Origin: Chryseobacterium luteum
GTDB taxonomy: Bacteria > Bacteroidota > Bacteroidia > Flavobacteriales > Weeksellaceae
Length of the DNA: 64,000 nt
Direction of reading: 5' to 3'
Assembly (NCBI RefSeq): GCF_000737785.1
Contig: NZ_JPRO01000013.1
Location: 1 to 64,000 of the forward strand
The notes below the pieces were generated by a model. The model had not been told where the DNA came from. It was given only the letters and a program-made list of their open reading frames with translations, and made no database searches. Shown piece after piece: positions 52,697-61,981 of the stretch. Position numbers and translations under genes: made by a program. The first letter of the stretch is position 1, and each line of letters starts with the position of its first letter.

Positions 52697-55024
52697 ATGA
52701 AAAAGTTAATTGTACTCGCAGCTTTAGCCCTTTCACCTGTATTTTCCGCACAGGAAATGGTAACCAGGCCGGTGCAGTCTTACCAGACAGCCCAGTATCA
52801 GGCGAAAAGAAAAGCTTTCGTAGACAACCTTTTGTCTAAGATGACTTTAGATGAAAAGATTGGCCAGCTCAACCTGCCGACATCCGGAGATTTTACCACA
52901 GGACAGGCTCAAAGTTCAGATATCGGAAAAAAAGTAGAGCAGGGATTAGTAGGAGGATTATTCAATATAAAAGGAGCTGAAAAGATCAAGGCAGTTCAGA
53001 AAGTGGCCATAGAAAAAAGCCGTCTGAAAATTCCTTTGATCTTCGGAATGGATGTCATCCACGGCTACGAAACCACTTTCCCTATTCCACTGGGACTTGC
53101 GGCTTCATGGGATATGAATCTTGTGCAGCAGTCTGCAAGAGTAGCAGCAAAAGAAGCTTCCGCAGACGGAATCAACTGGACATTCTCCCCAATGGTGGAC
53201 ATTTCCCGCGAACCAAGATGGGGAAGAGTTTCCGAAGGTTCCGGAGAAGATCCGTACTTAGGAAGTGAAATTTCTAAAAATATGGTTTACGGTTATCAGG
53301 GAAAAGACCTTTCCGTTGGCAACACCATTTTAGCTTGTGTAAAGCACTTTGCATTATATGGAGCAGGAGAAGCCGGTCGTGATTATAACACAGTAGACAT
53401 GAGCCATGTGAGAATGTTCAACGAATATTTTCCACCTTATAAAGCAGCAGTAGATGCCGGTGTAGCCTCTGTAATGGCCTCCTTCAATGAAGTGGACGGA
53501 GTTCCCGCAACCGGAAACAAATGGCTTCAGACCGATGTGCTGAGAAAAATGTGGAACTTCAAAGGTTTCGTAGTCACCGATTATACAGGGATCAACGAAA
53601 TGACAGAGCACGGGATGGGAGATCTTCAGCAGGTATCTGCTTTAGCCCTGAAAGCCGGAGTGGACATGGATATGGTTGGAGAAGGATTTTTAACTACCCT
53701 TAAAAAATCTCTGGATGAAGGAAAAGTGACACAGGCAGAGATCGATATAGCAGCAAGAAGGATTCTTGAAGCGAAATATGACCTTGGATTATTCGATGAT
53801 CCTTACCGCTACGGTGATGCAAAACTGGCTGCAAAAGAAGTTTACAGTATGGAAAACCGTAACATCGCAAGAAGTGCGGCAGCCCAGTCAATGGTTTTAT
53901 TAAAAAATGAAAATCAGGTATTGCCACTGAAGAAATCCGGTACAGTAGCCGTAATCGGGCCGTTGGTTAATAACTCGATGAATATGGCCGGAACATGGAG
54001 TGTTGCCACAAAACATGCCGCTTCAATATCCCTGATGCAGGGACTTCAGGCTAATTACGGGAAAGAAGTGAAATTCCTTTCCGCAAAAGGATCGAACATT
54101 GATTACGATGCCAAATTAGAAGAGATTTATGCAGCTCACGGTAAAAAAACAGACCGGGATAATCGTTCCAAAGAAGAATTACTGAAAGAAGCCGTTGACG
54201 TAGCCAACAAAGCGGACGTTATCGTTCTGGCAATTGGAGAATCTGCAGAAATGAGCGGTGAATCCTCTTCAAGAACCGAAATTACCATTCCCCAGTCTCA
54301 GGTTGATTTATTAAACGAACTGAAAAAAACAGGAAAACCCATTGCTATGGTGCTTTACACAGGACGTCCTTTGGCATTGACCAATGTAAAAGATACGCCT
54401 GATGCCATCCTGAATGCATGGTTTGCCGGTTCAGAAGCAGGAAATGCTATTTCAGACGTTTTATTCGGGAAAGTAAACCCTTCAGGAAAACTTCCGATGA
54501 CCTTCCCGAGAAGCTTAGGACAGGTTCCTATCTATTATAATGCAAAAAATACAGGCCGCCCGCTGAGTCAGGATAAAGTTGATAAATGCATATACGAAAG
54601 ATTCCGTTCCAATTATATGGATGAATGCAATACACCGCTGTATCCGTTCGGGTATGGTCTGAGTTATTCCAAATTCAGCTATTCTGACATGTCCGTTTCA
54701 AACCCAAACCCGAAAGGAAATCAAACTATTCAGGCTGCGGTAACAGTGACCAATTCCGGGAACTATGACGGGGCTGAAGTAGTACAGCTATACATCAGGG
54801 ATAAGGTAGGAAGCATCACCAGACCGGTGAAAGAGCTTAAAGGATTCCAGAAAATATTCCTAAAAAAAGGAGAATCTAAAAAAGTAACCTTCAATATTAC
54901 ACCGGAAAGCCTGAAATTCTACAATGGAGAACTGAAATTCGACTGGGAACCGGGAGAATTTGATATGATGATCGGAACCAATTCAGATGATGTAAAACAT
55001 TCCAAGATCAATTGGACTAAATAA
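52697..55024 (+). CDS. bglX: Glycoside hydrolase family 3 beta-glucosidase (BglX-like)
   Basis: 775 residues. Signal peptide to FSAQE. GH3 N-terminal barrel with FGMDVIHGYETTFPIPLG, the KHFALYGAGEAGRDYNTVDMS segment and the nucleophile Asp295 in FVVTDYTG; C-terminal alpha/beta sandwich with GESAEMSGESSSRTEI carrying acid/base-region residues, and a terminal fibronectin III-like domain (VVQLYIRDKVGSITRPVKELKGF). It releases glucose from beta-linked oligosaccharides in the periplasm, here probably sophoro-oligosaccharides made by the GH144-like enzyme. Symbol by similarity to E. coli BglX; linkage preference not shown. Confidence 0.92.
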   Translation: MKKLIVLAALALSPVFSAQEMVTRPVQSYQTAQYQAKRKAFVDNLLSKMTLDEKIGQLNLPTSGDFTTGQAQSSDIGKKVEQGLVGGLFNIKGAEKIKAVQKVAIEKSRLKIPLIFGMDVIHGYETTFPIPLGLAASWDMNLVQQSARVAAKEASADGINWTFSPMVDISREPRWGRVSEGSGEDPYLGSEISKNMVYGYQGKDLSVGNTILACVKHFALYGAGEAGRDYNTVDMSHVRMFNEYFPPYKAAVDAGVASVMASFNEVDGVPATGNKWLQTDVLRKMWNFKGFVVTDYTGINEMTEHGMGDLQQVSALALKAGVDMDMVGEGFLTTLKKSLDEGKVTQAEIDIAARRILEAKYDLGLFDDPYRYGDAKLAAKEVYSMENRNIARSAAAQSMVLLKNENQVLPLKKSGTVAVIGPLVNNSMNMAGTWSVATKHAASISLMQGLQANYGKEVKFLSAKGSNIDYDAKLEEIYAAHGKKTDRDNRSKEELLKEAVDVANKADVIVLAIGESAEMSGESSSRTEITIPQSQVDLLNELKKTGKPIAMVLYTGRPLALTNVKDTPDAILNAWFAGSEAGNAISDVLFGKVNPSGKLPMTFPRSLGQVPIYYNAKNTGRPLSQDKVDKCIYERFRSNYMDECNTPLYPFGYGLSYSKFSYSDMSVSNPNPKGNQTIQAAVTVTNSGNYDGAEVVQLYIRDKVGSITRPVKELKGFQKIFLKKGESKKVTFNITPESLKFYNGELKFDWEPGEFDMMIGTNSDDVKHSKINWTK

Positions 55025-55028
55025 TAAC

Positions 55029-55056
55029 CAAAGCCATTCTTTTGAGTGGCTTTTCC
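55029..55056 (+). terminator. Terminator after the GH3 gene
   Basis: Stem AAAGCCATTC / GAGTGGCTTT (one wobble) around TTTT, then TCCCTT; moderate T tract. Confidence 0.6.
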
Positions 55057-55107
55057 CTTCTTTGGCATGATTTTTAATCGCACATTTGTAGCTTTAATAT
55101 AATAATT

Positions 55108-55494
55108 ATGAAAAAAACGATTTTACTTTGCACAATGTTCCTGGGATCCTTCACGTTTGCACAGACAGCAGGCGGCGACAAAGATGCCCATGGATGCATA
55201 GGCTCTGCGGGATACACCTATTCTCAGATCAAAAAAGATTGTGTAAGGGTTTTTGAGCAGAAGATTAAATTAACAGAAGTTGCTCCTAAAGGAAGCGCCA
55301 CTTCAATGGCGGCCGTTATTTTCAGTAAAGATCTGAAAAAAGCCGAGGTTTTCATTCCTGATACTGATGGAGAAAGCCTTATTCTTACAAGATCAGGCAA
55401 AGCTAAAGTCTGGAAAAAAGACGATTACGTATTGGTTCCTTTCCAGAAAGATGAATATCAGCTTAAGAAAGACAATGTTGTGATTTATCAGTAA
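55108..55494 (+). CDS. Small secreted protein of unknown function, intact paralogue
   Basis: 128 residues with a signal peptide (TFAQTAG). The mature part starts GGDKDAHGCIGSAGYTYSQIKKDCVRVFEQKIKL, with two conserved Cys, and ends in a beta-rich half (VWKKDDYVLVPFQKDEYQLKKDNVVIYQ). This pattern is shared by small Chryseobacterium secreted proteins; function unknown. A paralogue follows at 55703, whose second half is replaced by exonuclease sequence. Confidence 0.75.
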   Translation: MKKTILLCTMFLGSFTFAQTAGGDKDAHGCIGSAGYTYSQIKKDCVRVFEQKIKLTEVAPKGSATSMAAVIFSKDLKKAEVFIPDTDGESLILTRSGKAKVWKKDDYVLVPFQKDEYQLKKDNVVIYQ

Positions 55495-55518
55495 ATCCCA
55501 ATTTTATAAAATAAAGTA

Positions 55519-55545
55519 GAGGCTGTCTGTGAAGACAGTCTTTTT
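55519..55545 (+). terminator. Terminator after the small secreted protein gene
   Basis: Stem GGCTGTCT / AGACAGTC with loop GTGA followed by TTTTT. Confidence 0.8.
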
Positions 55546-55702
55546 ATTTAAACGGCATACAGGATTTAAATTCTATCGGTGATACCCTTACCCGAACTTA
55601 CGTTCAATAATATATTATATACGCCTCTCAAAATGAGTTTTTTTCGTATCTTAGATCAACTAATACCTTGTTTCAAAACTTCAAACCATTAATATTTTAA
55701 AT

Positions 55703-56251
55703 ATGAGAAAAACTATTTTACTGGGCGCAATATTCCTCAGTTCTTTTGCATTTACCCAACAAAAAACTCCGGTTGTAGGAGGTGATAAAGATGTTCATGG
55801 CTGTAGAGGTTCAGCAGGCTATACGTATTCACAAATCAAAAATGATTGTGTCAGGGTTTTTGAACAGAAAATCAAGTTAAAGGAAGTGAACTCGGATAAA
55901 AATTATACTTCCATGACAGCTGTTATTTTTAGTAAAGATATGAAAAGAGCTGAAATTTTTATACCGGATGCCGCAACAGCCATCTGTTCAGGTTGGATGC
56001 AGGTGCGCGGAGCAAGAAGATGGCGCAGTGCCGATGCAGGATTTGCCATGAGCGACCACGCTGACTGGAAAGGATTATTGCAGGCCGTAAAAGCTACAGA
56101 AGCTGAAATATTGCACGTTACCCACGGTCAGACCGAAATTTTTTCAAAATATTTGAACGAGATAGGGATCAAAGCAGATGTCGTACAGACACAGTTTGGT
56201 GAAGATGAAGAAGAATCTGAAAAGGAAATCATTGAAAACCCTGAGCCATGA
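55703..56251 (+). CDS. In-frame fusion: small secreted protein N-terminus joined to ligase-associated MBL exonuclease C-terminus
   Basis: 182 residues. Residues 1 to about 92 (signal peptide to IFIPDA) are a close paralogue of the protein at 55108. From about residue 93 the chain continues ATAICSGWMQVRGARRW...GFAMSDHADWKGLLQAVKATEAEILHVTHG, the RMMBL-type C-terminal end of the metallo-beta-lactamase exonuclease that normally precedes the ATP-dependent DNA ligase. The catalytic HxHxDH half (~240 residues) is absent, so exonuclease activity must be lost. The signal peptide would also export the fusion. The stop overlaps the ligase ATG (ATGA), as in intact operons. Either a real deletion or an assembly misjoin. 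Confidence 0.85.
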   Translation: MRKTILLGAIFLSSFAFTQQKTPVVGGDKDVHGCRGSAGYTYSQIKNDCVRVFEQKIKLKEVNSDKNYTSMTAVIFSKDMKRAEIFIPDAATAICSGWMQVRGARRWRSADAGFAMSDHADWKGLLQAVKATEAEILHVTHGQTEIFSKYLNEIGIKADVVQTQFGEDEEESEKEIIENPEP

Positions 56252-57828
56252 AACACTTTGCAGATTTGATCAATGCATTGGAAACCACCAATAAGACCAA
56301 TGCTAAAATAGATGCCATCCTGGATTATCTGGAACGTGCCCCGGATGAAGATAAAGTATGGTTCATTGCCCTGTTTACCGGCAAAAGGCCCAAAAGGAAT
56401 GTGAACACCAATTATATGAAAGAATGGGCGCTGGAGATCACACAGCTGCCGTTCTGGCTGTTTCAGGAAAGCTATTCTTCGGTAGGAGATCTGGGAGAAA
56501 CCATTTCATTGATCCTTCCCCCGCCTTCAGAAAAAATAGACCGCACTCTTTCCCAATGGATGCTGGATATTGTTCAGTTAAAAGATAAATCTGAAGCCGA
56601 AAAAAAGGAATTCGTACTCACATCATGGAACGGGCTGGATTATACCGAACGTTTGATATTCAATAAATTACTTGGCGGAAGTTTCCGTATCGGGGTTTCT
56701 GGTAAAACCCTTATCAATGCTCTGACTAAATTTTCTTCCCAGGAATCGAGCACACTGATGCACAGCCTGATGGGAAAATGGATGCCCGGCGAGATTTCGT
56801 TTCAGGAACTTATTTCGGCTAAAAATGTAAACCCGGATAATTCAAAACCCTATCCTTTCTGTCTTGCTTATCCTCTGGAAAAAGACCTGCAGGAACTTGG
56901 AAATCCCGGAGAATGGCAGATAGAATACAAATGGGACGGTATCCGAGGCCAGATCATCCGAAGGAATGATGAAGTCTTTATCTGGTCAAGAGGTGAAGAG
57001 CTCATTACAGATCAGTTCCCGGAAATAAAAGAAACCGTACAGGCTATGAAAGGCAACTTTGTTTTAGATGGAGAAATACTTGCGGTAAAGGATTCTAACA
57101 TTTTAAATTTTAATGAATTACAGAAAAGATTAAACAGGAAAACTTTAACTAAGAAAATGCTGGCAGATATTCCTGTAGAAGTTTTTGTTTATGATCTTCT
57201 GGAGCTTGAAGGAACCGATCTCCGGGAAAAATCCATAGCGGCCAGAAGAGCTATGCTGGAAGAATTGCTTCTGAATGAAACCCCTCAAAACATTAAACTG
57301 TCCAGGGTTATTGATTTTGAGAAATGGGAAGACCTGAATACAATACGTGAAGCATCCAGAGCCATCAACAGTGAAGGCCTGATGCTGAAACAGAAAAACT
57401 CCCCTTACCATTCCGGACGTAAAAAAGGCGACTGGTGGAAATGGAAAGTAAATCCTTTAACGATTGATGCTGTCTTAATTTATGCCCAAAAAGGAAGTGG
57501 AAGGAGAAGCGCCTATTACACAGACTATACATTTGCCGTGAAAAACGGGGATGCCTTGGTGACCATTGCGAAAGCCTATTCCGGACTGACCGATAAGGAA
57601 ATTATGGAAGTCAGTAAGTTTGTCAATAAAAATGCCATTGAAAAATTTGGGCCTGTACGTACTGTGAAAGCCGAACTGGTCTTTGAAATTGCCTTTGAAG
57701 GCATAGGATTCAGCAGCAGGCACAAAAGCGGTGTTGCCCTGAGGTTTCCGAGAATTGTAAGGTGGCGGAAAGATAAAACCGCAGATGAAATTGATGAACT
57801 TGAAGAAATAAAAAAACTCATCCAATAA
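56248..57828 (+). CDS. ATP-dependent DNA ligase (ligase-associated repair operon)
   Basis: 526 residues. An N-terminal helical DNA-binding domain (~1-200) is followed by the nucleotidyltransferase domain with adenylated Lys228 in motif I (YKWDGIRGQ), motif III FVLDGEILA, motif IV region GLMLKQKNSPYHSGRKKGDWWKWK, and a C-terminal OB domain (RFPRIVRWRKDKTADE). This is the LigB-like type found in the exonuclease-ligase-helicase-phosphoesterase set of many bacteria. It seals nicks using ATP in DNA damage repair. The start overlaps the exonuclease remnant. Confidence 0.94.
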   Translation: MKHFADLINALETTNKTNAKIDAILDYLERAPDEDKVWFIALFTGKRPKRNVNTNYMKEWALEITQLPFWLFQESYSSVGDLGETISLILPPPSEKIDRTLSQWMLDIVQLKDKSEAEKKEFVLTSWNGLDYTERLIFNKLLGGSFRIGVSGKTLINALTKFSSQESSTLMHSLMGKWMPGEISFQELISAKNVNPDNSKPYPFCLAYPLEKDLQELGNPGEWQIEYKWDGIRGQIIRRNDEVFIWSRGEELITDQFPEIKETVQAMKGNFVLDGEILAVKDSNILNFNELQKRLNRKTLTKKMLADIPVEVFVYDLLELEGTDLREKSIAARRAMLEELLLNETPQNIKLSRVIDFEKWEDLNTIREASRAINSEGLMLKQKNSPYHSGRKKGDWWKWKVNPLTIDAVLIYAQKGSGRRSAYYTDYTFAVKNGDALVTIAKAYSGLTDKEIMEVSKFVNKNAIEKFGPVRTVKAELVFEIAFEGIGFSSRHKSGVALRFPRIVRWRKDKTADEIDELEEIKKLIQ

Positions 57829-57829
57829 T

Positions 57830-60277
57830 TTGAAAGCATTTGAAAACAGCAGCGGATTCAGGATCATTCAGCAGTGGATGGCCGGTAAAGGCATTTCCCC
57901 TTTCAAATTTCAGACCAATACATGGCAGAAATTCGGGAATGGGTACAGTGGAATGGTCGTGGCACCCACAGGTTTTGGGAAAACATTTTCCGTTTTTCTT
58001 GCGCTGGTTTCAGATTTCATGAACCGTCCTGAAGAATACAAAAAAGGCCTGAAAATGATCTGGATCACTCCCCTGCGGTCCTTATCCAAAGACATTGCCA
58101 AAGCCATGCAGGAAGCAATGGATGAAATTGGCCTCGACTGGACCGTTGGAGTAAGAAACGGAGATACAGATCAGAAAGTTAAACAGCAGCAGATAAGGAA
58201 TATGCCGGAAATTCTGGTGGTTACTCCCGAAAGTCTTCATCTGCTTTTGGGGCAAAAAAACTATGCCCGGTTTTTTCAGGATATGAAATGCGTCGCGGTT
58301 GATGAGTGGCATGAGCTGCTTGGCTCAAAACGCGGTGTTATGGTAGAACTTGCCATTTCTCAGCTGGGAAAATACGTTCCGAAAGTAAAAATATGGGGAA
58401 TCACAGCAACGATCGGAAATCTGGATGAAGCAATGGATATTTTAATTCCCTATGACATCAAAAAAACGAAAATCACAGCAAAAGAATATAAAAAAATAGA
58501 CATTATCCCTGTGATTCCGGATGAGCTCGATATTCTTCCCTGGGCAGGACATTTAGGTGCAAAACTAGCCGATAAAATCGTTCCGATCATTATGAATTCA
58601 AAATCTACCATTGTTTTCACCAATACACGGAGCCAGAGCGAAATGTGGTACCAGCTTCTACTGGATGTATATCCCGACTTTGCAGGTCAGATCGCCATTC
58701 ACCACAGTTCTATTGACGCTCATCTCAGAATTTGGATCGAAGAGAATTTAAGTGCAGGAAAGCTGAAAGCCGTGGTATCCACCTCTTCTCTGGATCTCGG
58801 AATTGATTTTAAACCTGTAGATACCGTTATCCAGATTGGTTCGGCAAAAGGTGTTGCAAGGTTTCTCCAAAGAGCCGGACGAAGCGGCCACTCCCCTTTT
58901 GAAACCTCTAAAATTTACTGCGTACCCACCCATTCTCTTGAGCTGATCGAGGTAGCCGCCTTAAAAGAAGCCGTTAAGCAGAAAGTAATAGAACCCCGCG
59001 AACCGCAGGTGTTGTGCTTCGATGTACTCGTCCAGTTTCTGATGACCCTGGCAGTCGGAGACGGATTTTATCCTGAAGAGACCTTTGAAAGAATAAAAAA
59101 AGTATTCGCTTTCCGCGAAATGACCGAAGAAGAATGGAAAAGCATCCTGGACTTCCTGACCATCGGCGGAAGTGTCTTGAAAAACTATGAAGAATTCCAT
59201 AAAATTGTTATTATGGAAGACGGCCTCTACAAAGTGACTTCCCGGAAAATTGCAATGCTCCACCGCATGAATATGGGCGTTATTGTAAGTGATGCGATGC
59301 TGAAAGTGAAATTTATTTCCGGCGGCTATATCGGAATGGTAGAAGAATATTTTATCTCAAAATTAAAAAAAGAAGAAAGGTTTATACTGGCCGGACGAAC
59401 GCTTGAAGTCGCCATGATCAAAGATATGACGGTTTATGTCCGTGCTGCAAAAGGAAAGGCTATGGCTCCCAGTTATCTCGGCGGAAGGCTTCCTTTAAGC
59501 TCAAACCTGGGACATTTTCTGCGTGAAAAGCTTTCTCATGCCTTAAATCCGAAAGCTTCAGAAAAAGAGCTGAAGTTTTTGCATCCGTTATTAGTCAGTC
59601 AGGAAAAAAGATCCCATATCCCCAAAGATGATGAATTTCTGGTGGAACTGATCAAAAACCGTGAAGGCTATCACCTTTTCATGTATCCTTTTGAAGGACG
59701 GCTGGTACACGAAGTAATGGCTGCATTAATCGCTTACCGTATTTCAAAACTCGCCCCGATCTCTTTTTCTATGGCCATGAATGACTATGGTTTTGAACTC
59801 TTCAGCGACAAGGAAATCCCTTTGAATGAAGATAATCTGAATAAAATTCTTACCCGGGACAATCTGATGAATGATGTGATAGCCAGTATTAATTCTGCGG
59901 AAATGGCACGGAGGAAATTCAGGGATATTGCAGTCATCTCAGGAATGGTGATCCAGAATTATGCAGGGAAACAGCGTTCCAATAAATCGCTTCAGAGCTC
60001 TGCCGGGCTTATTTTTAAAGTTCTGGAAGATTACGACCCCAACCATTTCCTCGTAAGGCAGGCATACACCGAAGTTTTCAATATGCAGCTTCAGGAACCG
60101 CGTCTTGTGGAAGCTTTTAAAAGAATCGAAAGATCGAAAGTCATTTTAAAATATTCCCATACCTTTACGCCTCTAAGTTTCCCGATCAAAGTAGACAGCT
60201 TAAGGCAGACACTTTCCAGTGAAAGCCTTGATGTAAGAATCAGGAAAATGGTGGAACAGGCACGAAAAAGTGGCTGA
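57830..60277 (+). CDS. Ligase-associated DEXH-box helicase
   Basis: 815 residues from TTG 57830, one base after the ligase stop; no ATG is nearby in frame. Lhr-type superfamily 2 helicase: motif I APTGFGKT (~44-51), motif Ia WITPLRSLSKDI, motif II DEWH (~157-160, DExH form), motif III ITATIG, motif V VVSTSSLDLGIDF and motif VI QRAGRSGHSP. Downstream are the winged-helix and Lhr-core domains. It tracks on DNA 3'-5' in an ATP-dependent manner and is expected to cooperate with the ligase and exonuclease. Confidence 0.94.
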   Translation: MKAFENSSGFRIIQQWMAGKGISPFKFQTNTWQKFGNGYSGMVVAPTGFGKTFSVFLALVSDFMNRPEEYKKGLKMIWITPLRSLSKDIAKAMQEAMDEIGLDWTVGVRNGDTDQKVKQQQIRNMPEILVVTPESLHLLLGQKNYARFFQDMKCVAVDEWHELLGSKRGVMVELAISQLGKYVPKVKIWGITATIGNLDEAMDILIPYDIKKTKITAKEYKKIDIIPVIPDELDILPWAGHLGAKLADKIVPIIMNSKSTIVFTNTRSQSEMWYQLLLDVYPDFAGQIAIHHSSIDAHLRIWIEENLSAGKLKAVVSTSSLDLGIDFKPVDTVIQIGSAKGVARFLQRAGRSGHSPFETSKIYCVPTHSLELIEVAALKEAVKQKVIEPREPQVLCFDVLVQFLMTLAVGDGFYPEETFERIKKVFAFREMTEEEWKSILDFLTIGGSVLKNYEEFHKIVIMEDGLYKVTSRKIAMLHRMNMGVIVSDAMLKVKFISGGYIGMVEEYFISKLKKEERFILAGRTLEVAMIKDMTVYVRAAKGKAMAPSYLGGRLPLSSNLGHFLREKLSHALNPKASEKELKFLHPLLVSQEKRSHIPKDDEFLVELIKNREGYHLFMYPFEGRLVHEVMAALIAYRISKLAPISFSMAMNDYGFELFSDKEIPLNEDNLNKILTRDNLMNDVIASINSAEMARRKFRDIAVISGMVIQNYAGKQRSNKSLQSSAGLIFKVLEDYDPNHFLVRQAYTEVFNMQLQEPRLVEAFKRIERSKVILKYSHTFTPLSFPIKVDSLRQTLSSESLDVRIRKMVEQARKSG

Positions 60278-60291
60278 CATTTTTTTTATTT

Positions 60292-60338
<47 letters not shown>

Positions 60339-60439
60339 TTTAGGGTTATGTTACAAAATAAAACTCCCGTCCTTATCTTCCGATTTTTTCAACTTTTAAA
60401 AAATCATTAATATATTTCACACCGGACACTGTACAAAAA

Positions 60440-61084
60440 ATGAATATTGCAGTAAAAAATATCACACTTAACAACGACATTTTCACGTTAACCAACCAGC
60501 GGGCGGCGTTCTGGAAAAAAGAAAAGGCGCTGATACTTTCCGATCTTCATATTGGAAAAACCGCCCATTTCCGGAAAAACGGAATTGCACTGGCCAATCA
60601 CATTATGAAAAGTGATCTGGAAAGGCTTTCTTTTCTTATCGAATATTTTGAGCCTGAAAAATTCATTGTGGTTGGGGATCTTCTTCATGCGGGAGACAAT
60701 TCGGATGTAGACGAATTCTGTAGCTGGAGAAACCAGTATCCTGATCTTCAGTTTTACCTTATTGAAGGAAATCATGACCGTCTGTCAGCGAAATTGGAGG
60801 AGAAACTATGCTTAAATTTTAAATCTGAATCTTTGTCGGTCAATGGTTTTACTTTTATTCATGACTTTGAAGAAACCTTACCGGAATTTCAGATTACAGG
60901 CCATATCCATCCCGGCGTTGTACTGAACTCTGCGGTGAAAAAGATTAGGCTTCCGTGTTTTGTTCAAACTCGAAACCAGCTTTTATTACCTGCTTTCAGT
61001 GAATTTACAGGATTGGATACCCGGAATATTCCCAAAGGAGGAACATTTTTTGTATTTACGGATTCCGATATTCATGAAATTTAA
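60440..61084 (+). CDS. Ligase-associated metallophosphoesterase (PdeM-like)
   Basis: 214 residues. Calcineurin-like motifs in order: LSDLHIGKTAHF (D, H), VVGDLLHAG (GD), EGNHD (GNHD) and TGHIHPG (GHxH), so both metal sites are complete. This is the fourth member of the ligase-associated DNA damage response set (annotated as PdeM-type endonuclease/phosphoesterase). Separated from the helicase by 160 bp with a tandem repeat. Substrate not defined. Confidence 0.93.
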   Translation: MNIAVKNITLNNDIFTLTNQRAAFWKKEKALILSDLHIGKTAHFRKNGIALANHIMKSDLERLSFLIEYFEPEKFIVVGDLLHAGDNSDVDEFCSWRNQYPDLQFYLIEGNHDRLSAKLEEKLCLNFKSESLSVNGFTFIHDFEETLPEFQITGHIHPGVVLNSAVKKIRLPCFVQTRNQLLLPAFSEFTGLDTRNIPKGGTFFVFTDSDIHEI

Positions 61085-61321
61085 AAGAATCTATGCTTTG
61101 TGTGTCTTTGGTTATTCTGAAATTAATATATCACAAAGCAATACTGAATACTGTAAAATAAGGTTAAACAAAGGCATAAACTCAGCAAAGAAATACAAAA
61201 TAAGCCCTTGCAAACATGTTTGAATTGGCATCTTCATTTTCTTTTCCGGAACCAGCTCCTGCCGAAGGAATAGCCTGGTTTTTAAAAATTCCGTTTCTTT
61301 GCATTAAAGCCACTCTATCCA
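61085..61321. repeat. Degenerate dispersed repeat upstream of the TetR gene
   Basis: TGCTTTGTG at 61094-61102 and its complement CACAAAGCA at 61132-61140 form a 9-bp inverted repeat, followed by AAAGGC...AGCAAAG-type segments. It resembles the frequent flavobacterial CTTTGxGTCTTTGCGGTTA repeat in worn form. A 41-codon minus-strand frame (about 61188-61313) has no recognisable features and is not called. Confidence 0.35.
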
Positions 61322-61912
61322 ATGAAAAAATCAGAAGCCACCCGATTGAATATTCTCCAGAAAGCCTTTGAACTGATTTACGTGAAAGGCTATCAGACTA
61401 CCAGCGTAGATGAGATTATCGCAACTACCCAGGTCACAAAAGGTGCCTTCTATTATCATTTCAAAACAAAAGATGAAATGGGCCTGGCCATCATTAATGA
61501 GCTTTTAATAAACAATTTCAAAGATACCTTCATTAAACCTTTACAAAACAGCGCCCATCCACTGGAAAGCATCTATGACCTGATGTACGGCATCCTGATG
61601 GAAAACGATTTTTTAAAGGTAGAATATGGCTGTCCTGCATCCAATTTTACTCAGGAAATGGCTCCCTGGAACGTAGATTTCACGAAAGCATTAAATGAAC
61701 TTTCTGCACAAATGGAAAACGCAATCATAGAATGTATTGAAAAAGGTAAAAATGAAGGGACCGTAAAAAATAATGTGGATGCCAGGGAAATTGCTGTTTT
61801 TGTAATGTCCGGCTATTGGGGAGTAAGAAATTTAGGGAAACTTGAAAATTCAAAATCCGTATATCTTATTTATTTAAAAGGACTTAAGTCTTATTTTGAG
61901 TCACTGCAATAA
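61322..61912 (+). CDS. TetR/AcrR family transcriptional regulator
   Basis: 196 residues. N-terminal TetR helix-turn-helix (LNILQKAFELIYVKGYQTTSVDEIIATTQVTKGAFYYHFKTKDEMGLAI) and a TetR_C_11/LmrA-like C-terminal ligand domain with CPASNFTQEMAPWNVDFTKALNEL. Ligand unknown. A 24-bp perfect palindrome lies directly downstream, in front of the next operon, and is its probable operator; the gene itself may be partly autoregulated through another site upstream. Confidence 0.93.
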   Translation: MKKSEATRLNILQKAFELIYVKGYQTTSVDEIIATTQVTKGAFYYHFKTKDEMGLAIINELLINNFKDTFIKPLQNSAHPLESIYDLMYGILMENDFLKVEYGCPASNFTQEMAPWNVDFTKALNELSAQMENAIIECIEKGKNEGTVKNNVDAREIAVFVMSGYWGVRNLGKLENSKSVYLIYLKGLKSYFESLQ

Positions 61913-61924
61913 TTTTTTTATCAA

Positions 61925-61960
61925 AAAACATACTAATTAGTATGTTTTATTATACCTTTG
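61925..61960 (+). promoter_or_regulatory. TetR-type operator palindrome overlapping a promoter
   Basis: 61925-61948 is a 24-bp perfect palindrome (core ACATACTAATTAGTATGT), typical of TetR/AcrR operators. TACCTTTG at 61953-61960 is a matching -7 element, so the palindrome covers the -33 region and spacer. Binding would block transcription of the following three genes, which start at 61982. Confidence 0.8.
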
Positions 61961-61981
61961 ATGCGTTCTAAAAAATTCATC

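Noticed and set aside
61188..61313. 41-codon minus-strand frame divergent from the TetR gene
   Set aside because: No family resemblance or ribosome-binding site; overlaps degenerate repeat sequence.
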